A stretch of 11,705 nucleotides of DNA from Actinomycetes bacterium. Lineage in GTDB: Bacteria; Actinomycetota; Actinomycetes; Actinomycetales; Microbacteriaceae. A program made the translations under genes and the position numbers. Positions 1-7,227 of this stretch are shown one piece after another. Within the stretch, counting starts at the first letter, position 1, and every line of letters starts with the position of its first letter. Location: the NCBI GenBank assembly GCA_023421635.1, contig JAEZSU010000016.1:1-11705 (forward strand), given 5' to 3'. The notes under the pieces were generated by a model. That model worked only from the letters and a program-made list of their open reading frames with translations. It made no database searches and was not told the origin of the DNA.

Positions 1-768
1 CCTGGACATCATGCGGATCTGCGGCAGTGCACGCGCCTCGGCCTCCTCGCGGGTGGGGGAGACGACGGCGTTCGTGGTGAGGAACGTGCGCGGCTCCGGG
101 TGCGCCTCGCTCGGCCGGTACTGCTGCTGGTAGAGCGCCAGGGCACGCTCGACGCCCTCGCCGGAGAAGTGGTTCGCGAACACGTAGGGCAGCCCCAGCG
201 AGGCGGCCAACTGCGCCGAATAGTCGCTCGAGCCGAGGAGCCACACCTCGGGCGCCTCGGTCGCGGCCGGCGTGGCGTGCACCTCGTAGGTGCCACCCGA
301 GGTGAACCGCACCGTCGCGCCCTCGGCCGAGGTGAGGGCGAGGATGTCGCGGATGTGGTCGGGGAAGCGGTCCACGTCGCTCGTCGCCCCCGAGCGGTGC
401 AGCAGCTGCGTGATCACCGGGTCGCTCCCCGGCGCGCGGCCGATCCCGAGGTCGATGCGGCCGGGGGCGAGCGCCTCCAGCGCCGCGAACTGCTCGGCCA
501 CGATCAGCGGTGCGTGGTTCGGAAGCATCACCCCGCCGGAGCCGACCCGGATGCGGCTGGTGCGCGCGGCGGCCGCGGCGATCAGCACGGGCGGAGTGGT
601 GGATGCCACCGCCGGCATGTTGTGGTGCTCCGCGAACCAGTAGCGGCGGAACCCCAGCTCGTCGGCGCGCCGGGCGAGCGTCAGCGAAGAGGCGACGGCC
701 TGCGCGCTGGTCTGCCCGGTGCGCACCGGGACGAGGTCGAGGACGGAGAGCGCGGGTGAGGTGATCAT
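1..768 (-). CDS. LLM-class flavin-dependent oxidoreductase (MsnO8/YhbW-like), C-terminus cut by window edge
   Basis: Luciferase-like monooxygenase fold enzyme, expected to use FMN or reduced flavin in a cytoplasmic oxidation; the substrate cannot be told from sequence. The visible 256 residues begin MITSPALSVLDLVPV and contain the signatures of the 'group 1' luciferase-like family: YWFAEHHNMP (about 43-52), IRVGSGGVMLPNH (73-85), VAEQF (90-94) and PGRIDLGIGRAPGSD (102-116). Family members are usually about 330-340 residues, so roughly a quarter lies beyond the left edge. The ATG at 766-768 is chosen because it directly precedes the conserved first strand; no good Shine-Dalgarno or TANNNT box is seen in front of it. 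It follows the photolyase stop on the same strand by 39 nt, so co-transcription is plausible. The family call is firm; the reaction is unknown. Confidence 0.93.
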   Translation of the reverse strand, partial: MITSPALSVLDLVPVRTGQTSAQAVASSLTLARRADELGFRRYWFAEHHNMPAVASTTPPVLIAAAAARTSRIRVGSGGVMLPNHAPLIVAEQFAALEALAPGRIDLGIGRAPGSDPVITQLLHRSGATSDVDRFPDHIRDILALTSAEGATVRFTSGGTYEVHATPAATEAPEVWLLGSSDYSAQLAASLGLPYVFANHFSGEGVERALALYQQQYRPSEAHPEPRTFLTTNAVVSPTREEAEARALPQIRMMSR

Positions 769-807
769 CGCAAGCGCACAACACGCCGTCGGCGGCGGGC
801 ATTCCCC

Positions 808-2145
808 TCAGCGCGCCCCCTTGACCCGCTCGTAGCCCTCGAGCGCCGCCGCCCTGCTCTGGACGAGGTCGACGATCGGCGCGATCCGGTCGGCGTCCGG
901 CGCCCACCTGGCGCAGTAGAGCCCCTGCGGATCGAACTTCTGCCGCTGCACCTCGGGGTTGAAGACGCGGAAGTAGGGCGCGGCGTCCGCGCCGGATCCC
1001 GCCACCCACTGCCAGTTGAACGGGTTGCTGGCCGCGTCCGCGTCGACCAGCGTGTCCCAGAACCACTCCTCGCCCCGCCGCCAGTGGATGAGCAGGTTCT
1101 TCACCAGGAACGAGGCGACCACCATCCGTGCCCGGTTGTGCATGTGGCCGGTGTGCCAGAGCTCCCGCATCCCCGCGTCGACGAACGGGTAACCGGTGCG
1201 GCCCCGCTGCCAGGCGCGGAGCTTCCGGGGGTCCTCCGGCGGCCAGGGGAACGCGTCGAACTCCCGGTGCAGGTTCTCGGTGTCGAGGTCGGGGTGGTGG
1301 AAGCGCACATGCCAGGAGAACTCGCGCCACCCCAGCTCGGTGAGGAACCGGCCCGCGTCCACATCCGCCGAGACTGCGGCATGCCACACGGTGTAGGGGC
1401 TGAGCTCGCCCCAGCGCAGCCGCGGGGACAGGAGCGAGGTGCGCGCCGCCGCCGGTTCGTCGCGCGCCGCCTCGTACTCCGCCGCATCCTCGGCGAAGAA
1501 CTCCCGCATCCGCGCGCGGGCGGCGGGCTCGCCGGGCTCCCACGTCTCCCGCAGCCCCTGCGCCCAGTCCGGGTCGCGGGGGAGCAGCCCCCACGCGTCG
1601 AGCGGGTCGGATGCGGGGACCTCCGCCGGGCCGGGGATGCGCGCCGGCTCCGGCAGCGGGCGCCTCGGCGCCGGCAGGTGCATGCACGCTCGCCAGAACG
1701 GCGTGAACACGGAGAACGGGGTGCCTGTGCCGGTGCGCACCGTCCACGGCTCGAACAGCAGGGAACCCGCGAACGAGCGGACCTCGAGCCCCGCTTCGCG
1801 CAGCCCGTCCTTCAGCCCCCGGTCGAGTTCGCGTTCCGCAGCGCCGTACCGACGGTTCCACGCGACGCCGCTCGCGCCGGTCTCCCGTGCCACCTGCGGC
1901 ACGACCTCCGCGGCGGGGCCGCGGCGCAGCAGCAGCACGGAGCCGCGCTCGCGCAGCCGCTCGGCGAGCGAGGCGAGCGAGTGGTGCAGCCACCAGCGGG
2001 CGGCGCCGCCGAGCGGGCGGATCCCCGGTGACACCTCGTCCAGGACGTACAGTCCGATCACCGGCTCGCCACGGTCGAGCGCCGCACGGAGCGCGGGGTT
2101 GTCGGCGAGCCGCAGGTCGTCGCGGAACCAGACGAGCGTGCTCAT
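808..2145 (-). CDS. Deoxyribodipyrimidine photolyase (cryptochrome/photolyase family)
   Basis: Light-driven repair of cyclobutane pyrimidine dimers by electron transfer from reduced FAD. The protein has 445 residues, close to the usual 450-480. The N-terminal Rossmann-like antenna domain (about 2-165) starts STLVWFRDDLRLADNPAL; the FAD-binding helical domain covers about 225-440. By alignment from memory with E. coli PhrB, key residues are kept: E270 and W273 (LTELGWREF, equivalents of E274/W277 at the lesion), N374 (flavin N5 contact, N378), W378 and W380 (WQWVAGSG, W382/W384), W355 for the middle of the Trp triad and probably W301 for the outer one. These favour a working CPD photolyase over a pure photoreceptor. 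The start is fixed by the conserved first strand; upstream in-frame sequence looks non-coding. The antenna cofactor cannot be assigned. Class I versus class III needs a tree. Confidence 0.94.
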   Translation of the reverse strand: MSTLVWFRDDLRLADNPALRAALDRGEPVIGLYVLDEVSPGIRPLGGAARWWLHHSLASLAERLRERGSVLLLRRGPAAEVVPQVARETGASGVAWNRRYGAAERELDRGLKDGLREAGLEVRSFAGSLLFEPWTVRTGTGTPFSVFTPFWRACMHLPAPRRPLPEPARIPGPAEVPASDPLDAWGLLPRDPDWAQGLRETWEPGEPAARARMREFFAEDAAEYEAARDEPAAARTSLLSPRLRWGELSPYTVWHAAVSADVDAGRFLTELGWREFSWHVRFHHPDLDTENLHREFDAFPWPPEDPRKLRAWQRGRTGYPFVDAGMRELWHTGHMHNRARMVVASFLVKNLLIHWRRGEEWFWDTLVDADAASNPFNWQWVAGSGADAAPYFRVFNPEVQRQKFDPQGLYCARWAPDADRIAPIVDLVQSRAAALEGYERVKGAR

Positions 2146-2151
2146 CCTCCG

Positions 2152-2157
2152 ACGGTA
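2152..2157 (-). promoter_or_regulatory. -10 box (TACCGT) of photolyase gene, leaderless arrangement
   Basis: On the minus strand TACCGT fits TANNNT and is followed by six bases (CGGAGG) and then the ATG. This spacing puts the transcription start at or next to the ATG. The GGAGG touching the ATG is too close to act as a normal Shine-Dalgarno site, which also favours a leaderless transcript. No -35 match was found. Confidence 0.5.
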
Positions 2158-2218
2158 CGACGGTGCCGCCCGGGGGCACCAGGCTTGACGGCACCGGCCG
2201 CCCATGCCACCCGGCCGC

Positions 2219-3202
2219 TCAGGCCGCGGGCCGTGGCATCGCCACCAGGAGACCGCCCGGCACGACCCGGCACTGCAGCCGGACCGCCTCGCCGAACTCG
2301 TCGCCGTCCAGCTGCACCGCCTGCGGCGGGGTGGCCCCGGCCTCCGCGGTGACCGACTGCAGGTAGCGCACCGATTGGTCGCGTCGGCGCTCCAGCACGA
2401 GCCGGCCCGCATTGAACCGGCGCAGCACCGAGTTGTCCCACCAGACGCGGCGCCAGACCGCCGCCCACCCCCACCAGCCGCGCGGGCGGATGAGCACCAC
2501 GTCCAGGAGTCCGTCGTCGATCGCGGCGTCGGGGATGAGCGCGATGCCCGCCGGGAGCGCCCCGCAGTTCGCGAAGAGCGCGCTGTACACGCGGGTGGTG
2601 TGGATGCGGTCGTCGTCGAGCTGGAACATCAGGCGGTACGGCTTCGCCCGTGGCAGGGACCGCGCGGCGCCGTCGACGTACGCCACCCAGCCGACCGCCT
2701 TCTTCAGCTTCGGGCGGGTGTTCGCGACCATCGCGGCATCGAGGCCCATCCCGGCCATCACCACGAATGCCGCCTCGGTGCGCGAGCCGTCCGGGCGGGT
2801 GATGTGGGCCATGCCGATGTCGACGGCGCGGTGCTCGCCGTCGAAGGTCGCGGCGATCACCCGTGCCGGGTCGTCGAGGGGCAGCAGCAGGTTCCGGGCG
2901 AGCAGGTTGCCGGTGCCGCTGGGCACGATCGTGAGCGGGACGCCGGTGCCGGTGAGCGCCTCCGACACGGCACGGACGGTGCCGTCGCCGCCCGCCACCA
3001 GGAGCGCGTCGGCGCCCGCGTCGAGCGCATCGCGCACCGCGCCCTGTCCGAGGTCGGCCATCGTGGTCTCGAAGAACAGCGGCGGCGCCCAGCCGGCGCG
3101 CGCGCTCTGGCGGGCGACCTGCGCGCGCAGCTGCGCGCCGTCGACCTTGACCGGGTTGTAGACGAGGGCGGCGCGACGGGCATCGGCCGCATCCGCTGTC
3201 AT
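2219..3202 (-). CDS. Diacylglycerol/lipid kinase family protein (YegS/DgkB type)
   Basis: Soluble lipid kinase of the DAGK catalytic superfamily; likely phosphorylates diacylglycerol or a related lipid alcohol at the inner face of the membrane, as DgkB does in phospholipid turnover. The 327 residues have the NADK/DAGK fold: VYNPVKV at 14-20 (Walker-like NP), the nucleotide-binding GGDGT at 71-75, PSGTGN at 94-99, the second-domain DDGLLDVVLI at 229-238, and LDGDEFGEA at 298-306 near the C-terminus. Length is typical (about 300-330). The ATG at 3200-3202 is chosen because a -10 box lies 7 nt upstream and the first strand follows soon after. It is divergent from serS with only 42 bp between the start codons. 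The true substrate (diacylglycerol, sphingoid base or another lipid) is not decided by these motifs. Confidence 0.93.
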   Translation of the reverse strand: MTADAADARRAALVYNPVKVDGAQLRAQVARQSARAGWAPPLFFETTMADLGQGAVRDALDAGADALLVAGGDGTVRAVSEALTGTGVPLTIVPSGTGNLLARNLLLPLDDPARVIAATFDGEHRAVDIGMAHITRPDGSRTEAAFVVMAGMGLDAAMVANTRPKLKKAVGWVAYVDGAARSLPRAKPYRLMFQLDDDRIHTTRVYSALFANCGALPAGIALIPDAAIDDGLLDVVLIRPRGWWGWAAVWRRVWWDNSVLRRFNAGRLVLERRRDQSVRYLQSVTAEAGATPPQAVQLDGDEFGEAVRLQCRVVPGGLLVAMPRPAA

Positions 3203-3209
3203 GGCTCAC

Positions 3210-3215
3210 ACGATA
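3210..3215 (-). promoter_or_regulatory. -10 box (TATCGT) of lipid kinase gene
   Basis: TATCGT on the minus strand lies 7 nt before the ATG at 3202, matching TANNNT in a leaderless position. It sits exactly 17 bp from the opposing serS -10 box. Confidence 0.5.
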
Positions 3216-3232
3216 GCGGCCGGTCGCCTCAG

Positions 3233-3238
3233 TAGACT
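3233..3238 (+). promoter_or_regulatory. -10 box (TAGACT) of serS, leaderless arrangement
   Basis: TAGACT fits TANNNT and is followed by TTGGCG and then the serS ATG at 3245. A transcript starting at the usual distance from this box would begin at the ATG. There is no Shine-Dalgarno sequence in the gap. Confidence 0.6.
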
Positions 3239-3244
3239 TGGCGG

Positions 3245-4510
3245 ATGATCGATGCCACGCTCCTCCGCGAGAATCCCGAGCTTGTCACGCGCTCGCAGGT
3301 GGCGCGTGGGGAGTCGCCCGACACCGTGACCGCCGCGCTCGAGGCCGACCGTGCCCGCCGCGCAGCCATCACCGTGTTCGAAGAGCTGCGGGCCGAGCAG
3401 AACGTGCACGGCAAGAAGGTCGCGCAGGCGCCGAAGGAGGAGAAGGCCGCGCTCGTCGCCGAGGCCAAGGACCTCAGCGAGCGCGTGAAGGCTGCGCAGC
3501 AGGCGGTCACGGCCGCCGAGGAGGCCGCGGCCGAGGCGTTCGCCGCGATCGAGAACATCGTGATCGACGGCGTGCCCGCCGGCGGTGAGGACGACTTCGT
3601 CACCCTCCGCACCCACGGCGAGGTGCCCTCGTTCGACTTCACCCCCCGCGACCATCTCGAACTCGGCGAGCTCCTCGGCGCGATCGACATGGAGCGCGGC
3701 ACGAAGGTGTCCGGCAGCCGCTTCTACTTCCTCACCGGCATCGGCGCGCGCCTGGAACTGGCCATCATGAACCTGGGCCTGGAGCGGGCGCTGCAGGCCG
3801 GGTTCACCCCGATGATCCCCCCGACCCTCGTGCGGCCGGAGGTCATGCACGGCACCGGGTTCCTCGGCAAGCACGCCGCCGAGGTCTACCACCTGGACGA
3901 CGAGGACCTCTACCTCGTCGGCACGAGCGAGGTGCCCCTCGCCGGCTACCACATGGGCGAGATCATCGACCTCGACCGCGGCCCCAAGCGCTACGCCGGA
4001 TGGTCCACCTGCTACCGCAGCGAGGCCGGCTCCTACGGCAAGGACACCCGCGGCATCATCCGGGTGCACCAGTTCAACAAGCTCGAGATGTTCGTCTACG
4101 CCGACCCGGCGACCGCCGAGGCCGAGCACGAACGCCTCGTCGCGCTGCAGGAGGGGATGCTGCAGGACCTGGGCCTGGCGTACCGCGTCATCGACGTGGC
4201 GGCGGGCGACCTCGGCTCCTCGGCCGCGCGCAAGTACGACGTCGAGGCGTGGGTGCCGACCCAGCAGGCGTACCGCGAGCTGACGAGCACCTCGAACTGC
4301 ACGACCTACCAGGCGCGCCGGCTCGACATCCGGTTCCGCCCGGACGGCAAGAAGACCCAGCACGTCGCGACGCTGAACGGCACGCTCGCCACCACCCGCT
4401 GGATCGTGGCCCTGCTGGAGACCCACCAGCGCGCCGACGGCTCGGTGACGGTGCCCGAGGTGCTCCGCCCGTACCTCGGCGGCCTCGAGGTGCTGGAGCC
4501 GATCGCGTGA
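3245..4510 (+). CDS. serS: Serine--tRNA ligase (seryl-tRNA synthetase)
   Basis: Cytoplasmic class II aminoacyl-tRNA synthetase that activates serine with ATP and charges tRNA-Ser. The 421 residues are the full family length. The N-terminal long antiparallel coiled-coil arm that grips the long variable arm of tRNA-Ser covers about 30-103 and is rich in Ala, Glu and Lys. Catalytic-core motifs: motif 1 region [10 protein letters not shown] (187-196), serine-binding TSE (227-229), motif 2 from [10 protein letters not shown] to FNKLEMF (256-283) and motif 3 [15 protein letters not shown] (378-392). The start at ATG 3245 begins the canonical [12 protein letters not shown]. Its stop overlaps the GTG of the next gene, so the two are co-transcribed. 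Two serine tRNA genes lie 0.9 and 2.5 kb downstream. Confidence 0.98.
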   Translation: MIDATLLRENPELVTRSQVARGESPDTVTAALEADRARRAAITVFEELRAEQNVHGKKVAQAPKEEKAALVAEAKDLSERVKAAQQAVTAAEEAAAEAFAAIENIVIDGVPAGGEDDFVTLRTHGEVPSFDFTPRDHLELGELLGAIDMERGTKVSGSRFYFLTGIGARLELAIMNLGLERALQAGFTPMIPPTLVRPEVMHGTGFLGKHAAEVYHLDDEDLYLVGTSEVPLAGYHMGEIIDLDRGPKRYAGWSTCYRSEAGSYGKDTRGIIRVHQFNKLEMFVYADPATAEAEHERLVALQEGMLQDLGLAYRVIDVAAGDLGSSAARKYDVEAWVPTQQAYRELTSTSNCTTYQARRLDIRFRPDGKKTQHVATLNGTLATTRWIVALLETHQRADGSVTVPEVLRPYLGGLEVLEPIA

Positions 4511-5418
4511 CCGATGCGCGACTGCCGGACACCGGCGAGGTCGAGCACGAATCCGTCGGCGAGGCCGCTGCGCTCGTGTCCGACGTGGCGCAGCATGCGC
4601 CCGCATCCGCGCCGATGCTCATCGTGCTCGACATCGACGGCACGGTGCTGCTCGAGGACGAGACCGCGAGCCCCGGGATCGTCGACGCGGTCCGCGACGC
4701 CGAACGCGCCGGGCACACCGTCATGCTCGCCACCGGCCGCAGCTGGGAGGCGACGCGCGGCATCCACGACGTGCTGCGGATCGCGCCGGACTACGCCATC
4801 TGCTCCAACGGCGCCGTCATCATGCGCCGCGGCGCCGACGGCGAGTACGAGCGCGTGCACGTGGAGACCTTCGACGCGGCCGACGTGCTGCGGATGCTGC
4901 GGGTGCACCTGCCCGACGCCCACTACCTCGTGGAGCTCCCCGACGGGCGACGCGAGTACACCGACTACATGGACGACTGGAATCTCGACCGCGCCGACAA
5001 GGTCGCCTTCGAGGACCTGGCGCGCCGCCCGGTCACCCGCGTCGTCGTGGTCGCCCCCGAGCGCACGGAGCAGGACTTCGTCGAGCTCGTCGACCGGGTC
5101 GGGCTGAACCAGGTCTCGTACGCCGTCGGCTGGACGGCGTGGCTCGACATCGCCCCGAAGGGCGTCGACAAGGGCAGCGCCCTCGCGCTCGTGCAGGACT
5201 GGCTCGGCATCGACCCGTCGCGGGTGCTCGTCATGGGCGACGGCCGCAACGACGTCGGCATGTTCGCGTGGGCGCGTGCCAACGGCGGCCGTGCCGTCGC
5301 GATGGGGCAGGGCCCGCAGGAGGTGCACGAGGCGGCCGGCGAGGTCACCGCATCCGTCGCCGACGGCGGCGTCGCCGCCGTCCTGCGCGCACTCGGGCCC
5401 GCGGGCTCGGACCGATAG
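4507..5418 (+). CDS. HAD-superfamily phosphatase, Cof/type IIB
   Basis: Probable phosphatase of small phosphorylated metabolites (sugar phosphates or nucleotides are typical for the Cof branch); the actual substrate is unknown. The 303 residues carry all four HAD motifs: motif I LDIDGT with D42 (nucleophile) and D44, motif II ATGRS with T76, motif III Lys K222 in KGVDKG, and motif IV GDGRND with D245 and D249. The region between motifs II and III (about 85-215) fits a type IIB cap. The start is the GTG at 4507, overlapping the serS stop as GTGA, with GGAG at 4495-4498 eight bases upstream. This implies translational coupling with serS. The first 35 residues before motif I are acidic and not part of the fold. 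A HAD gene beside serS is, as I recall, common in actinobacteria, but no functional link is established. Confidence 0.93.
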   Translation: MTDARLPDTGEVEHESVGEAAALVSDVAQHAPASAPMLIVLDIDGTVLLEDETASPGIVDAVRDAERAGHTVMLATGRSWEATRGIHDVLRIAPDYAICSNGAVIMRRGADGEYERVHVETFDAADVLRMLRVHLPDAHYLVELPDGRREYTDYMDDWNLDRADKVAFEDLARRPVTRVVVVAPERTEQDFVELVDRVGLNQVSYAVGWTAWLDIAPKGVDKGSALALVQDWLGIDPSRVLVMGDGRNDVGMFAWARANGGRAVAMGQGPQEVHEAAGEVTASVADGGVAAVLRALGPAGSDR

Positions 5419-5421
5419 ACT
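5416..5421 (+). promoter_or_regulatory. -10 box (TAGACT) for tRNA-Ser(UGA)
   Basis: TAGACT, the same hexamer as in front of serS, lies 31 nt before the tRNA. Its first three bases are the TAG stop codon of the HAD gene. Transcription would begin near 5428 and give a 5' leader of about 25 nt. No convincing -35 element is seen. Confidence 0.5.
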
Positions 5422-5432
5422 CGCCCGGTGAC

Positions 5433-5448
5433 GGATGCCTCGGCATCC
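5433..5448 (+). repeat. Perfect inverted repeat GGATGC-CTCG-GCATCC in the tRNA leader
   Basis: Six-base stem with a CTCG tetraloop, ending 4 nt before tRNA-Ser(UGA). It is built from the signature hexamer of this genome and its complement. It may form in the tRNA precursor leader, or weakly terminate serS-HAD transcripts. No U-tract follows. Confidence 0.6.
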
Positions 5449-5452
5449 GCCT

Positions 5453-5537
5453 GGAGGGTTGTCCGAGCGGCCGATGGACCTGGTCTTGAAAACCAGTGGG
5501 CAGCAATGTCCCGTGGGTTCGAATCCCACACCCTCCG
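5453..5537 (+). tRNA. tRNA-Ser(UGA)
   Basis: Complete cloverleaf of 85 nt: acceptor stem GGAGGGT pairs with ACCCTCC; anticodon stem CTGGT/ACCAG encloses the loop CTTGAAA with anticodon TGA at 5487-5489; a long variable arm folds as GGGCA-GCAA-TGTCC, typical of serine tRNAs; the T-arm is GTGGG-TTCGAAT-CCCAC; discriminator base G. The 3' CCA is not encoded (CCG follows) and must be added by the CCA enzyme. It reads UCA and, by wobble, other UCN codons. Confidence 0.97.
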
Positions 5538-5591
5538 CCGACCCGCTCGCACGCCTGGGCGAGTTCGCAGCCTGTCCACGGGGACGCTGGC

Positions 5592-5597
5592 TACACT
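5592..5597 (+). promoter_or_regulatory. -10 box (TACACT) for the LCP gene
   Basis: TACACT in the 130-bp gap between tRNA-Ser(UGA) and the LCP start fits TANNNT. It predicts a 5' untranslated region of about 60 nt, unlike the leaderless genes nearby. No clear -35 element was found. Confidence 0.45.
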
Positions 5598-5654
5598 TTC
5601 GACAGGTGCGTCTCCGGTTCCGGCCGGGTGCGTGACCCGCGCAACGTACCCGAC

Positions 5655-5660
5655 GAGAGG
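5655..5660 (+). promoter_or_regulatory. Shine-Dalgarno (GAGAGG) of the LCP gene
   Basis: GAGAGG lies 6 nt before the GTG at 5667. It decides the start against the longer in-frame reading, which would run back through tRNA-Ser(UGA). Confidence 0.65.
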
Positions 5661-5666
5661 ACCCGA

Positions 5667-6932
5667 GTGAGCCCGACGCCCCGACGTGGACGCCGCCAGA
5701 CGGTGGCGCGCCACGGACAGCTGCGCTCGCCGCATCCCGTCTCGCAGTTCTTCAAGATCCTCGCCGTTTCGCTCGCGGTGGTGCTCGTCGCCGGTCTCGG
5801 CGTCGTCGGCTACAACACCTGGAACCTCTTCTCGACGCTCTCCAGCAACGCGGTCGAGCTCGAGGGGCAGACCGCCGCGCCGCCGAGCATCGGCGAGCTC
5901 GAAGGCGGGTTCAATCTGCTCCTGGTCGGCACCGACGCCTGCGAGGAGGAGTACGCGCACTACTTCCCCGGGCGCTGCTCCGGCAAGGATGCCGACGGCG
6001 AGCTCAACGACGTCAACATCCTGCTCCACGTCTCGGACAACCCGCGGCGCGTGACCGCCATCTCGTTCCCGCGCGACCTGATGCTGCCGATCCCGTCATG
6101 CACCCGTGAGAACGGCTCCACCTCGTCGGCGATGAGCAAGCAGCCCCTGAACGACGCCTACGGGTACGGCGGGCTCTCGTGCGTGGCGAAGACCATCTCG
6201 CAGCTGACCGGTGAGAACGTCGACTACGCCGCGAAGATCACCTGGGGCGGCGTGATCGAGGTCACGAACGCCATCGGCGGTGTCGAGGTGTGCGTCGCGA
6301 ACGGCATCTTCGACCCGATCTACACCGGTCTCGACCTCGACCCCGGCATGCACACCCTGCAGGGCATCGAGGCGCTGGAGTTCCTGCGCACGCGCCACGG
6401 CGTCGGCGACGGCTCCGACCTCGGGCGCATCTCGAACCAGCAGCAGTACATGTCGCGACTGGTGAAGAAGGTCGTCAGCGAGGACACCCTGTCCGATGTC
6501 GGCAAGCTCTACTCGCTCGCGACGACCACCGTCGACAACGTCACGCCGAGTTCGAACCTCGCGAACCCGCTCACGATGGTCCAGCTCGCGCTGACCATGA
6601 AGGGCGTGTCGTTCGAGGACATCGTCTTCGTGCAGTACCCGACGCTCACCGACCCCGACAACCCCAACAAGGTCGTCGGCAACAAGGCGGCCGCGGCGAC
6701 GCTGTTCGAGGCGCTCGCGGCGAACCAGCAGCTCATCCTCACCGGCGACGTCGCGACGAACGGCGGCGTGGTCACGGTCGAGCCGACCGAGCAGCCGCAG
6801 GCGCCGGAGACCGACGGGTCGACCGACGCATCGGGCGACCCGGCACAGGTGCCGGAGGGTGCGGTGGAGCTGCCCTCCAGCATCACCGGGCAGACCGCCG
6901 CGCAGGAGACCTGCTCGAACGGCAACCGGTAG
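5667..6932 (+). CDS. LytR-CpsA-Psr (LCP) family cell-wall glycopolymer transferase
   Basis: Membrane-anchored enzyme expected to move teichoic-acid-like or polysaccharide chains from undecaprenyl-pyrophosphate carriers onto peptidoglycan, outside the membrane. The 421 residues comprise a basic cytoplasmic N-terminus (1-28), one membrane segment (about 29-49, FKILAVSLAVVLVAGLGVVG), then an extracellular LCP domain (about 82-275). LCP signatures: LLVGTD (85-90), D115 in NDVNILL, the SFPRD motif with R136 and D137, NDAYGYGG (162-169), FLRTRH (239-244) with R241, and DLGRISNQQQ (251-260) with R254. Cysteines at 92, 104, 145, 172 and 209 may form disulfides. After about 365 there is an acidic Pro/Thr/Glu-rich tail without a known domain. 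GTG 5667 is preferred for its Shine-Dalgarno site. It sits between two tRNA-Ser genes and has its own -10 box. Confidence 0.94.
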   Translation: MSPTPRRGRRQTVARHGQLRSPHPVSQFFKILAVSLAVVLVAGLGVVGYNTWNLFSTLSSNAVELEGQTAAPPSIGELEGGFNLLLVGTDACEEEYAHYFPGRCSGKDADGELNDVNILLHVSDNPRRVTAISFPRDLMLPIPSCTRENGSTSSAMSKQPLNDAYGYGGLSCVAKTISQLTGENVDYAAKITWGGVIEVTNAIGGVEVCVANGIFDPIYTGLDLDPGMHTLQGIEALEFLRTRHGVGDGSDLGRISNQQQYMSRLVKKVVSEDTLSDVGKLYSLATTTVDNVTPSSNLANPLTMVQLALTMKGVSFEDIVFVQYPTLTDPDNPNKVVGNKAAAATLFEALAANQQLILTGDVATNGGVVTVEPTEQPQAPETDGSTDASGDPAQVPEGAVELPSSITGQTAAQETCSNGNR

Positions 6933-6934
6933 CG

Positions 6935-6964
6935 TTCGGCGTCGGCCGCCGCACCCGGTATGAT
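6935..6964 (+). promoter_or_regulatory. Promoter (TTCGGC-N18-TATGAT) of tRNA-Ser(GCU)
   Basis: TATGAT at 6959-6964 is close to consensus TATAAT, with a weak -35 (TTCGGC, 6935-6940) 18 bp upstream. The predicted start near 6971 leaves a leader of about 24 nt before the tRNA. Confidence 0.6.
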
Positions 6965-6994
6965 GGACGGACGTGTGCGCCCCGGCGTGCATGT

Positions 6995-7086
6995 GGAGAC
7001 GTCGCATAGTCAGGCCTAGTGCACCACCCTGCTAAGGTGGAGTCCTCGCAAGGGGACCGAGGGTTCAAATCCCTCCGTCTCCGCCA
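6995..7086 (+). tRNA. tRNA-Ser(GCU)
   Basis: Complete serine tRNA: acceptor GGAGACG pairs with CGTCTCC; anticodon stem CCACC/GGTGG encloses CTGCTAA with anticodon GCT at 7031-7033; a long variable arm lies around AGTCCTCGCAAGGGGACC; the T-arm is GAGGG-TTCAAAT-CCCTC; discriminator G at 7083, followed by an encoded CCA at 7084-7086. It reads AGC and AGU. It shares only short acceptor-end similarity with tRNA-Ser(UGA), which lacks the encoded CCA. Confidence 0.97.
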
Positions 7087-7089
7087 CGA

Positions 7090-7126
7090 ACGAAGGCTCC
7101 GAGTCCCGCGGACTCGGGGCCTTCGT
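7090..7126 (+). terminator. Strong hairpin terminator after tRNA-Ser(GCU)
   Basis: A 16-bp stem with one G-T pair: ACGAAGGCTCCGAGTC against GACTCGGGGCCTTCGT around a CCGCG loop, starting 3 nt after the tRNA CCA. The following bases (CGTTCCC) lack a long T run, as is common in high-GC actinobacteria. Confidence 0.85.
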
Positions 7127-7153
7127 CGTTCCCTGCGACGACCCCCGTCGCTC

Positions 7154-7182
7154 TTGACGCCCGTGCGACGCGGCTGCAATAT
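7154..7182 (+). promoter_or_regulatory. Promoter of the alpha/beta hydrolase gene (TTGACG-N17-CAATAT)
   Basis: TTGACG at 7154-7159 matches the -35 consensus at five of six positions. CAATAT at 7177-7182 follows after 17 bp. An alternative -10, TATATT at 7180-7185, gives a less usual 20-bp spacing. Either -10 lies inside the palindrome at 7176-7187. Confidence 0.55.
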
Positions 7183-7187
7183 ATTGC
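7176..7187. promoter_or_regulatory. Perfect 12-bp palindrome GCAATATATTGC, candidate operator
   Basis: A perfect dyad in an AT-rich island within GC-rich DNA, covering the -10 region upstream of the hydrolase gene. Its position suits a dimeric repressor that blocks RNA polymerase. The regulator is not identifiable and none lies next to the gene. Confidence 0.55.
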
Positions 7188-7227
7188 GTATCGGACGACC
7201 CGGCATCCGCTGCGTCGCCGAGCCACC

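Noticed and set aside
2146..2412. An upstream extension of the photolyase frame.
   Set aside because: It overlaps the lipid kinase gene, and the conserved photolyase fold begins right at ATG 2145.
3206..4606. A long open frame antisense to serS (and similar ones antisense to the HAD, LCP and ATPase genes).
   Set aside because: These are typical of GC-rich DNA with few stop codons. They are His/Arg/Val-rich and match no family, whereas the sense frames carry full catalytic motifs.
5546..5563. A CTCGC/GCGAG hairpin after tRNA-Ser(UGA), as a possible terminator.
   Set aside because: The stem is only five pairs with an eight-base loop and no T run; it is too weak to call.
5428..5670. An 80-codon open frame starting with GTG exactly six bases after TAGACT, as in the leaderless genes.
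   Set aside because: It runs in sense straight through tRNA-Ser(UGA) and into the LCP start region, with no protein-like composition. The box is better explained as the tRNA promoter.
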